Shown here: positions 1 to 5,799 of the stretch, in pieces
Position numbering within the stretch: the stretch's first letter is position 1
Layout: every line of letters starts with the position of its first letter
From: Ahrensia sp.
Lineage (GTDB): Bacteria; Pseudomonadota; Alphaproteobacteria; Rhizobiales; Rhizobiaceae
Direction of reading: 5' to 3'
Assembly: GCA_003233475.1 (NCBI GenBank)
Contig: QILU01000092.1
Coordinates: forward strand, 1 to 6,292
DNA: 6,292 nt
Notes under the pieces: generated by a model
The model's input: the letters and a program-made list of their open reading frames with translations, nothing else
Told to the model about the DNA's origin: nothing
Databases searched by the model: none
Position numbers and translations under genes: made by a program

Positions 1-48
1 AATTCCTGACCGAAATATTTACCTTGCTCACGATCAAGGCGAGATCGC

Positions 49-54
49 TATAAT
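49..54 (+). promoter_or_regulatory. Possible plus-strand -10 box (TATAAT)
   Basis: A perfect TATAAT lies at 49-54. The best -35-like hexamer is TTGCTC at 24-29, giving a 19-base spacer, which is longer than the ideal 17. Initiation would fall near 61 and the transcript would run through the palindrome at 109-144 to the terminator at 200-231, about 170 nt. The match could be chance in an AT-rich gap, so this is a weak call resting mainly on the strong terminator downstream. Confidence 0.2.
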
Positions 55-108
55 TTGAACAAGTTTGGCAAGCACTGCTTAACAATTGACGTGCAAAATG
101 CACTCATC

Positions 109-144
109 GGAAGAAAACAGATAACATCTTATCTAACTTCTTCC
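109..144. repeat. Imperfect inverted repeat (hairpin or operator)
   Basis: The left arm GGAAGAA-AAC-AGATAA (109-124) faces TTATCT-AAC-TTCTTCC (129-144) across a 4-base centre CATC. Thirteen of the 16 arm positions pair, interrupted by one symmetric 3x3 internal loop. A smaller perfect repeat, GTGCA-AAA-TGCAC, sits just before it at 91-103. With no T run after it, the 36-base element is not a terminator. It could be a structured RNA stem or a binding site for a dimeric regulator. Confidence 0.45.
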
Positions 145-199
145 CCAGGAATTAGTGTTTTATTTCCCTACGACCTGACAGCAAATTAACTATTCCTCT

Positions 200-231
200 G
201 GCGCGAACCGCAACGTTCGCGCCATTTTTTT
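200..231 (+). terminator. Rho-independent terminator, plus strand
   Basis: A perfect 9-bp GC-rich stem, GGCGCGAAC (200-208) with GTTCGCGCC (215-223), encloses a 6-base loop CGCAAC and is followed by A and seven T (225-231). The T run is only on the plus-strand side, so it ends rightward transcription coming from the left, toward the convergent permease gene whose stop codon is at 249. On the minus strand no T run follows the stem, so it is unlikely to end the permease transcript efficiently. Confidence 0.85.
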
Positions 232-248
232 CATGCAATTTGATGCTG

Positions 249-1907
249 TTATTTTTGCCCGACCAGGCGTGAGAGGAAGATAATGGGAACAAGGCCGATG
301 ATAATTATAAGCAGCGAAGCAATCGCCGCATCTTCCAGGACTGCCTGAGAAGCCCGGTCATAAATTAATGTCGCCAGGGTTTCAAAGCCAAAGGGCCGCA
401 CCAGCAAGGTGGCTGAAAGTTCTTTCATGCTATCAACGAACACCAACAGGAATGCGGCTCCCAGCGCCTTTGCCATTATCGGGCGGTGCACCTGCCACGC
501 TGTTTGTGAAGCCGTACGCCCCAGCGCCCGTGCTGCCATATCAATGTTGGGGGAAAGCCGGATAAATCCGGTCTCAATGGTTCCATAAGCAATGGCGAGG
601 AAACGCAAGGTACAGACGTAAACGACAATAAAAATTGAACCACTCAACGCCAATCCCGTTGAAACACCAAATGTTGAACCCATGAATTCATCCAGCCAGT
701 TGTCAAAACTTGCCAGAGAAATCAGCAGCCCAAGGGCAAGGACGGTTCCTGGAACCGCGTAGCCAAGGCTGGCTATTTTACCAATGGTTCCAATTTCCTT
801 CCGTTTTGTAATTCGCCCGTATTGCAACACCCCATAGGCAATGAGGGTGGCGAGGATAGCGCTCAACAGCGCCACAAGAATACTGTTTCCTGCCGCAGAA
901 ATGACCGCCGGTTCAAATATCTGATCAAGTCTTCGAAATGCATAAACACCCAGTGTCCAAACCGGAATGCCCAGTCCGCCAACCAGCGGAACCAGACAAA
1001 ATAGAACGCAAAGGGCTTGTTTGAAGGGGCTGAGCCGCATCACCGATGGGGGTTTATCGCGTTCAGAAGTCGCATAATTGCGCCTGTTGCGGGCCCGCCT
1101 TTCCAGCCATACAAGGGCTGCCACCAGAATAAGAGAAAGCAAAGCCAATTGCACCGCGCCACCCAGGCTGTCGCGGTTAAGCCAGGTTTCATAGATGGCA
1201 AAGGAGAAGGTTTTTATCCCCAAAATTTCAACCGCACCAATATCATTCAGCGTTTCCATAAGCGCCAGCGCCACCCCTGCTGCGAGCGCAGGGCGGGCCA
1301 TGGGCAGACCAATTTTCCAGAACTGCCGCACCGGACTGGCCCCAAGTGTGCGCGCCACATCCAGCGCGGAGGCCCCTTGCATGGAAAATATCAACCGGCA
1401 GGTGAGGTAAACATAAGGATACAAAACGAGCGAGAATATCAGCCCCGCGCCACCAAGGGAATGAATGTCAGGAAACCAATAATCCCGCGAGGTGGAGAAC
1501 CCGCCAACATCTCGCACCAATTGTTGGACTGGACCAGTATAACCAAAGAATTCCCCGTGGGTGTAGGCAGCAATGTAGGTGGGAACCGCGAGCGGTAATA
1601 CCAGGGCCAGGGAGAATAATCGACGACCCGGAAACTGACACAGCGAAATGAGCCAGGCGGTTCCCGCCCCCAACACGCAAGTACCAACGGCAACCAATAT
1701 CAACAACACCCCGGTCTGCCACACCGTATTCGGCAAGACATAAGCCAGCAGGTGAGGCCAAACCTCCACCGGGTTGCCAAGCGCAATCCAGATCAAGGAC
1801 CCAAAGGGCAGGACGGCAAGCGCCAGCAGCAACGCAAGAGGCACCACCGCTTTTAAGCCGCCAGGGTTGAAATTTTTCCTGAATGGATTGAGCGCACTAA
1901 GCATCAC
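249..1907 (-). CDS. fbpB: Fe(III) ABC transporter permease, FbpB/SfuB type
   Basis: This encodes a 552-residue inner-membrane permease that would carry ferric iron delivered by a periplasmic binding protein (FbpA) and be powered by an ATPase (FbpC). The protein is a tandem duplication of two six-helix lobes, about 12 hydrophobic segments (for example 20-42, 62-88, 97-116, 152-174, 250-268, 297-320, 339-362, 378-400, 481-502, 526-547). Each lobe has an EAA-type coupling loop: DVARTLGA...IGLP at 183-202 and DMAARALG...RP at 456-476. ETLNDIGAVE (218-227) and the segment MKELSATLLVRPFGFETLAT (494-513) are typical of the iron branch. Length is normal for the family. Translation starts at GTG 1907 or the adjacent ATG 1904; an in-frame stop lies just upstream at 1932-1934, and no good Shine-Dalgarno is seen. 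No binding-protein or ATPase gene is adjacent. An Irr-like operator and a promoter lie upstream. The substrate is inferred from family resemblance. Confidence 0.9.
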   Translation of the reverse strand: MMLSALNPFRKNFNPGGLKAVVPLALLLALAVLPFGSLIWIALGNPVEVWPHLLAYVLPNTVWQTGVLLILVAVGTCVLGAGTAWLISLCQFPGRRLFSLALVLPLAVPTYIAAYTHGEFFGYTGPVQQLVRDVGGFSTSRDYWFPDIHSLGGAGLIFSLVLYPYVYLTCRLIFSMQGASALDVARTLGASPVRQFWKIGLPMARPALAAGVALALMETLNDIGAVEILGIKTFSFAIYETWLNRDSLGGAVQLALLSLILVAALVWLERRARNRRNYATSERDKPPSVMRLSPFKQALCVLFCLVPLVGGLGIPVWTLGVYAFRRLDQIFEPAVISAAGNSILVALLSAILATLIAYGVLQYGRITKRKEIGTIGKIASLGYAVPGTVLALGLLISLASFDNWLDEFMGSTFGVSTGLALSGSIFIVVYVCTLRFLAIAYGTIETGFIRLSPNIDMAARALGRTASQTAWQVHRPIMAKALGAAFLLVFVDSMKELSATLLVRPFGFETLATLIYDRASQAVLEDAAIASLLIIIIGLVPIIFLSRLVGQK

Positions 1908-2003
1908 AGCCGTGTAGACGAGCGGGCATTGTTATGGTCCTTCAGCACCCGGGGTTCAAGGCCGCGGGGAGTGGATTATCAATTGCAGGGTTGCTGCATT
2001 CTT

Positions 2004-2032
2004 GAAATAAGCGGCACTTGGGTGTTCGTCAA
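2004..2032 (-). promoter_or_regulatory. Predicted promoter of the iron permease gene
   Basis: Read on the minus strand, CTTGACG gives a -35 of TTGACG (2032-2027), followed by a 17-base spacer and a -10-like TATTTC (2009-2004). The -35 and spacing fit the alphaproteobacterial housekeeping consensus; the -10 is weaker. Initiation near 1997 would leave a leader of about 90 nt before the permease start. The weak -10 together with the Irr box upstream suggests an activator-dependent promoter, which is inference. Confidence 0.5.
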
Positions 2033-2057
2033 GAAGATTAACTAGGAAAATCAATCG

Positions 2058-2074
2058 CTTAGAATCATTCTAAA
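2058..2074. promoter_or_regulatory. Irr box (iron control element)
   Basis: The sequence CTTAGAATCATTCTAAA matches the rhizobial ICE consensus TTTAGAA-N3-TTCTAAA at every fixed position but the first. Its core TTAGAAT-C-ATTCTAA (2059-2073) is a perfect 7+7 inverted repeat. Irr is a Fur-family regulator that responds to haem and iron status in Rhizobiales and relatives. The box lies 10 bases beyond the kinase stop codon and about 25 bases upstream of the permease -35, centred near -69 from the predicted transcript start. That position suits activation under iron limitation rather than blocking of polymerase. The link to an iron permease gene supports the call. Confidence 0.75.
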
Positions 2075-2084
2075 GTTGAAGTGT

Positions 2085-4481
2085 CTATCGATCTGCGAGC
2101 ACTCGTTGGCTGGGAAAATGGATTTCCACCATTGTGCCCTCATCAGGGGTGCTCTCAATTTGGAATTCCGCCCGGTTGGCGAGAACCATAGCTTTAGTCA
2201 AGGGCAGGCCAAGGCCGGTACCCTGCTTGCCGGAATCGGACGGTTTGTCGATCTGTTGAAACGGCTTCAATGCTTTTGCCAATTCAATTTCGCTCATGCC
2301 TATCCCCGTGTCCCGTACCCGAAGCACGACCTCTCCCCTTTCATCATAAACCGTCGAGACAATCACCTGACCGCCGGGTTTGGTATATTTGATGCTGTTG
2401 GAAACCAGGTTCAAGATTATCTGTCTTAGGCTGCGCGGATCAGCCACCACCTTTGGAACAACAGACGAAAGGCTGGTGCGAATTATAACGCGTTCCTTAT
2501 TTGCTTCCGGTTGGGTAAGGGCAACGGTTTCGGTAATGATGGTATTCAAATCGCAGGCATCAAATTCCAAATCCATTTTACCGGCTTCGATTTTGGAAAT
2601 ATCGAGCAGATCATTAATCAGCTCCAGCATGTGATTTCCTGAGCGGTGGATATCGCGCAAATAACCCCGGTATCGATCATTTTCAATTTTGCCGAAACGC
2701 TCTTCAATCATAATATCGGAAAAGCCGATAATTGCATTGAGCGGAGTGCGGATTTCATGGCTGATTTTTGCCAGGAATTCACTCTTCTGATCACTCGCCA
2801 ACTCGGCCTGAGACTTCGCGGTAACCAGTTCTTCCTCAGCTTTTTTCCAGTGGGTAATATCCCGAACTACTGCGCAGCAGGCATCGGTTTTTTGTAATTT
2901 TCCGATGGTCATGAACAGCGGGATCAGCCCCCCGTTTGAAGTTTTTCCGATCACTTCGCGACCGTCATTCAAAATGCTTGCAACTCCGGTTCCCGTCATG
3001 CCGGAAATGTAATCGAGCGCCGAACGGTGGCTTTCCGGAGCCAGGAGTTTGGTAAATGTCTGGTCAAGTACCTGATCAGGTTTCACATCGAACAACGCCT
3101 CGGCTGAGCGGTTAATTGCCCGTACAATTCCCTCATCCGAGAGTATAATCACCCCATCAGTCGCGGTATCCAGAATGCTGCGTAAATCTTCGGCACCCAA
3201 TCCTCCAAAAGCTTCCAGCCTGTTTTCTTCGTGGTGTTCTGATTCGACGGCTACCGGATTGGATGGATTGACCATCGCCAGTCTTGGTCTTGAGAATGAA
3301 GACGGGTTGGCCCGGTCTCGAGAAAAGTCCTGGCGGGGGTTTATTGAATCGAGGTCATCTTGATTTGAGGTGGCATCCCGGCCCGTATCACTTTCGCTAT
3401 TGCGTAACGTGAGCAGCATGGCGCGGTTTTCATCCCATGGAACCCGTTGCAAATGGGCGCCAAAATTTAGTTTACTTCCGTCAGCATGATATATCCGACC
3501 CTTTGGGTCTTCACCTGAACCCGTGGTCCTAAACAGTACATCAACACCGCCGGCATCAGCCAACTCAACCAAACTCTCAAACCCGGTTGCCTTGAAAAAT
3601 TCCTGATTTCCGAATAGCAATTCATTGTCCCGGTAAACCAATACTGGAACAGGAAGGCGGGCAAGGATTGAGGTATCCACGTCGTGCTGCGGAATTTGAA
3701 TTTGGTTTAAGTTGTGGGGTTTTTGCTCGGAATTTTCGATAACCTGGGCATCTTCAGACCTGTTCTCTTCAACAGAAGCCTCATTTTCCCGGCCGGGTTC
3801 ATCCGTTAGTTTCTCGCCAATTTCTTCAAATGTTTCCTGTTCGTGCGAGGTCAGCGAGCGCCCGTTTTTATTATCGCGTTCAGCGTCGAGATCAACAACG
3901 GTATCTTTAGTTAAGTTATTTTTCGCATCCCCAGTTTGCGAATTTTCATTGTCGTTCGAACGGGCAAGAAAACCAATATTGCCTGCTTTGGAAGAATTTT
4001 TCCGGGCGTGGCTCGCCTGGTCTGCAAGTTTCAATCCGGTCGCATCGGGATCTATGACGGAGTCGGCCATCCTGATAATTCCAAATCCGTTGAATCCTTC
4101 AAAAACGCGGTCACGCCCGTAGGAAGGGAGGCCGGCCAGATCAATTGGAACGCAAAGATCGGTCCCTGCTACAGGCCAAAGAACGGTTTTTCCCGACCAT
4201 GTGTCTTGTCTGTTCAGTAACTCGCCAATTTCTTCGGCATTTTCAAACCCCAACTCTTCACTGATCTTCTCCCAGCTCTTGCCCTGAATGTCAGCGGCTT
4301 TTACCCCGACAGCATCGGCCAATTCGTGGGAGATTGAACGAAATTCATTCTCCTTCCCCATTTCCCATACAAAGCGGATTGATCGGGCAGTGGCAGAAAA
4401 CCGATTGAGCTCATTCGGTTTTGTATCGGGGTCAGTATCTTTGGATCGAGTAAGATTTTCGTTTGGTGCAGATTGCGGCAA
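2085..4481 (-). CDS. PdhS-type PAS sensor histidine kinase, C-terminal part (frameshifted)
   Basis: This 798-codon frame carries the signalling core of a cytoplasmic histidine kinase. In order it has a PAS-like region (about 32-140), an acidic, low-complexity linker (146-265), a second PAS-like region (268-365), a canonical PAS (428-550), a short coiled linker, the dimerisation domain with phospho-acceptor His575 in KISHEIRTP, and an ATPase domain with N box (690-699), DTGIGM (724-729), PFQQ (740-743) and GTGLGL (754-759). All catalytic residues are present. The core and the ending RVLADR resemble Brucella PdhS and its relatives, which act on DivK in the CtrA cell-cycle pathway; that partner is inference. 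No membrane segment is seen. The TTG at 4481 is very unlikely to be a real start: good coding continues upstream in this frame to about 4607 (a run containing ERWYYKSQPEE) and is blocked by a stop at 4671-4673. The true N terminus is the overlapping frame at 4301-5392. Gene identity is firm; the exact paralogue is not. Confidence 0.88.
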   Translation of the reverse strand: MPQSAPNENLTRSKDTDPDTKPNELNRFSATARSIRFVWEMGKENEFRSISHELADAVGVKAADIQGKSWEKISEELGFENAEEIGELLNRQDTWSGKTVLWPVAGTDLCVPIDLAGLPSYGRDRVFEGFNGFGIIRMADSVIDPDATGLKLADQASHARKNSSKAGNIGFLARSNDNENSQTGDAKNNLTKDTVVDLDAERDNKNGRSLTSHEQETFEEIGEKLTDEPGRENEASVEENRSEDAQVIENSEQKPHNLNQIQIPQHDVDTSILARLPVPVLVYRDNELLFGNQEFFKATGFESLVELADAGGVDVLFRTTGSGEDPKGRIYHADGSKLNFGAHLQRVPWDENRAMLLTLRNSESDTGRDATSNQDDLDSINPRQDFSRDRANPSSFSRPRLAMVNPSNPVAVESEHHEENRLEAFGGLGAEDLRSILDTATDGVIILSDEGIVRAINRSAEALFDVKPDQVLDQTFTKLLAPESHRSALDYISGMTGTGVASILNDGREVIGKTSNGGLIPLFMTIGKLQKTDACCAVVRDITHWKKAEEELVTAKSQAELASDQKSEFLAKISHEIRTPLNAIIGFSDIMIEERFGKIENDRYRGYLRDIHRSGNHMLELINDLLDISKIEAGKMDLEFDACDLNTIITETVALTQPEANKERVIIRTSLSSVVPKVVADPRSLRQIILNLVSNSIKYTKPGGQVIVSTVYDERGEVVLRVRDTGIGMSEIELAKALKPFQQIDKPSDSGKQGTGLGLPLTKAMVLANRAEFQIESTPDEGTMVEIHFPSQRVLADR

Positions 4482-5392
4482 AGGAGCGACGTCCTCAACC
4501 AGTTTGGCGCTTCTTTTGTCTTCTGGCGCGGGCTTTTTCTCGAAATCAGGTTCCGGCTCGGAAATCTCTTCGGGTTGCGATTTATAATACCAGCGCTCCG
4601 CTCTTTTGTGCAGGCTGTTGCGGCGGTTGGTGAAGTTTCCCGTTTTCCTTGTTGGAATTTGTCGGGCGCATCATCCGCGGCAACATCTCTTTCCCCATTG
4701 GCAATTATCAAAATATGGCTGGCTGGATTGTCTGTCAGCCGGGCAATTCCCGCCGCAAAATCACCCTTTTGGGTTTGGATCGGGCGTTTTATCAATCGAT
4801 CATCTTCGGTGGAGACTTCTTGCACAAGCAATTCCAGCTCATTTTTAGAAACCAACAGTGAGGAGAAATGTCGGGAGGCAGCAATAATTTCTCCATTGGC
4901 ATCGAGAACCGCAGCGGCATTGCTATAGCCATCTAGGCAATCTACCGCAGCTTTAGCCATATCTGTTGCATTATGTTCCTGATCGCGAACATTTTCGGTC
5001 AACAGTAAAACCGCCACTTCGCCCCCCGGCAATTTTATCGGCCGCACGGTAAAGCCGAGCAGGCGCGTCTTAAAGCCCGAACGCACACGCATGATTGCAG
5101 TTGCTTCCAGATTTGTGTCCAGTTTTTCCGCGGCTGTTTTGATCTGGCGCATCATCACCGGGTTTGGCGAGATGTTATTTTCAAGCACGGCTCTAACCGC
5201 AGGAGCGCCAATGAGTTTTGAACCTTCCCCATTTGCCCACAGGACATTTTCCAGGGACTTGTCGAACAACAATGCTGCGTTGGATGTTATGACATGGTCA
5301 CGAATCTGCGGAAGCACAGTCAGGTCAAGATAGGGATAGTTTGCCTGCGCCATATATTGTTTACTCGTATTACTCGGTGTTTGGACGATCAT
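4301..5392 (-). CDS. PdhS-type sensor histidine kinase, N-terminal part (frameshifted)
   Basis: This frame supplies the missing N terminus of the kinase encoded in the next frame. It opens with a PAS-like segment (around NAALLFDKSLENVLWANGEG) and has a second sensory segment (around NAAAVLDANGEIIAASRHF), then an Ala/Thr-rich linker. Such modules precede the kinase core in PdhS-type proteins. Protein-like composition stops near 4600; the remaining ~100 residues down to the stop at 4301 are Arg/Lys/Pro/Ser-rich and read the wrong phase of the kinase gene. I chose ATG 5392 because an AGG lies 6 bases before it; GTG 5407 and ATG 5353 (MAQANYPYLDL) are alternatives, the last giving the most family-like N terminus. 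Joined across the shift, the protein would be about 1,090-1,100 residues, near the length I recall for Brucella PdhS (just over 1,000). As read, only a truncated, kinase-less product is made. Confidence 0.75.
   Translation of the reverse strand: MIVQTPSNTSKQYMAQANYPYLDLTVLPQIRDHVITSNAALLFDKSLENVLWANGEGSKLIGAPAVRAVLENNISPNPVMMRQIKTAAEKLDTNLEATAIMRVRSGFKTRLLGFTVRPIKLPGGEVAVLLLTENVRDQEHNATDMAKAAVDCLDGYSNAAAVLDANGEIIAASRHFSSLLVSKNELELLVQEVSTEDDRLIKRPIQTQKGDFAAGIARLTDNPASHILIIANGERDVAADDAPDKFQQGKRETSPTAATACTKERSAGIINRNPKRFPSRNLISRKSPRQKTKEAPNWLRTSLLCRNLHQTKILLDPKILTPIQNRMSSIGFLPLPDQSALYGKWGRRMNFVQSPTNWPMLSG
4590..4670 (-). other. Frameshift zone inside the kinase gene
   Basis: Coding quality passes here from the upstream frame (ending ...TAATACTKE) to the -1 frame (starting near KRAERWYYKSQPEE). 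The right limit is the stop of the second frame at 4671-4673, and the left limit is where the first frame loses sense. The best single point is the run of four A on the coding strand (4607-4604): one extra A would join the frames as ...CTKKRAERWYY. A second A run of four at 4646-4643 is an alternative. Possible causes are a base missing from the read, a true inactivating mutation, or programmed slippage. AAAA-G could allow a weak slip, but no classic X-XXY-YYZ heptamer in phase is seen, so the last is least likely. Confidence 0.75.
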
Positions 5393-5612
5393 CTTGAGCC
5401 TGACCACCAGTCGAGAAATTTCTTCTCATCTGAGCTTGCAGCCTGTTCGTCATACTTAACAAAGTGTGAATACCGCTTTTTCACGTTTTAATCCACTCAA
5501 ATGGCTACTTTGGAGGAACTTTCAAGGGGCACGGTTAACCGACGAGGTGGAGACGGTTGTGAGGAATTTCTCCGCGCAGCAGGATTTTTTGATATTTCAA
5601 GCGGCATCAGGC

Positions 5613-5641
5613 TTGCCCCTCCAGTTATTTGCTTTTATGAC
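5613..5641 (+). promoter_or_regulatory. Possible tRNA-His promoter
   Basis: TTGCCC (5613-5618) and TATGAC (5636-5641) are spaced by exactly 17 bases and lie about 43 bases before the tRNA if initiation is near 5648. Neither hexamer is a full match. The rest of the 5408-5690 gap shows no gene that I can support, and no clear promoter for the kinase gene that leaves to the left. Confidence 0.3.
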
Positions 5642-5690
5642 ACGCAAGTTCCTGCATGAATTTTTTTCTTGTGGGGATAGCTGAAAATGT

Positions 5691-5766
5691 GCGGCTGTAG
5701 CTCAGTTGGTAGAGCGCTGGAGTGTGGATCCAGAGGTCGATGGTTCAAACCCTTCCAGCCGTACCA
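5691..5766 (+). tRNA. tRNA-His (anticodon GTG)
   Basis: The 76-base gene folds into a complete cloverleaf with encoded CCA. The acceptor GCGGCTG pairs with CAGCCGT, with a G-U at the end pair. The D stem is GCTC/GAGC. The anticodon stem CTGGA/TCCAG holds the loop GTGTGGA, placing T33 before anticodon GTG, which reads CAC and CAT. The T arm is GATGG-TTCAAAC-CCTTC, with one T-T mismatch at 51:63. The discriminator is A73 and the base before position 1 is T, so the usual histidine G-1 is not encoded. Many alphaproteobacteria have this exception, matched by an adapted histidyl-tRNA synthetase. It lies between two minus-strand genes and is transcribed alone in this window. Confidence 0.96.
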
Positions 5767-5799
5767 TTTTCATTCTCGTATCTTCATTCGGCTCTTGGC

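Larger units (their letters stand above)
61..231 (+). ncRNA. Candidate small RNA or untranslated 3' end
   Basis: This stretch has no convincing reading frame on either strand, but has the parts of a short transcript: a TATAAT box just upstream (49-54), an imperfect stem at 109-144, a pyrimidine-rich run after it (TTCTTCCCC, 138-146), and a strong terminator at 200-231. The end at 231 is well supported; the start near 61 is only inferred. I do not recognise it as a known RNA family. The alternative is that it is the 3' untranslated region of a plus-strand gene lying left of the window, whose stop would be before about position 58. Confidence 0.25.

Noticed and set aside
1..58. Open plus-strand tails at the left edge, stopping at 51-53 or 56-58.
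   Set aside because: Two frames are equally open over fewer than 20 codons and neither is recognisable, so no partial gene can be supported, though one may be the end of a gene to the left.
1017..1598. Long plus-strand frame opposite the permease gene.
   Set aside because: Its composition (many Arg, His, Asn, Gln, Pro) is that of an antisense shadow of a hydrophobic membrane protein; the minus-strand permease is certain.
1944..1970. GC-rich imperfect palindrome in the permease leader as a terminator after the kinase gene.
   Set aside because: The arms pair poorly, no T run follows, and it lies downstream of the predicted permease promoter.
4600..4612. Programmed -1 ribosomal frameshifting at the A run.
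   Set aside because: The in-phase heptamer is C-ACA-AAA, not a good slippery site, and no strong stimulatory hairpin is evident; a missing base is the simpler explanation.
4473..4928. A 151-codon plus-strand frame opposite the kinase frameshift region.
   Set aside because: Its start lacks support and its product has no recognisable features; the minus-strand kinase frames explain the coding signal.
5466..5684. A 72-codon plus-strand frame between the kinase gene and the tRNA.
   Set aside because: It has a GTG start without a ribosome binding site, no family resemblance, and runs over the likely tRNA promoter.
5408..5690. CtrA-type sites (TTAA-N7-TTAA) expected near a cell-cycle kinase gene.
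   Set aside because: Single TTAA and one TTAACC occur, but never a pair with the required spacing.
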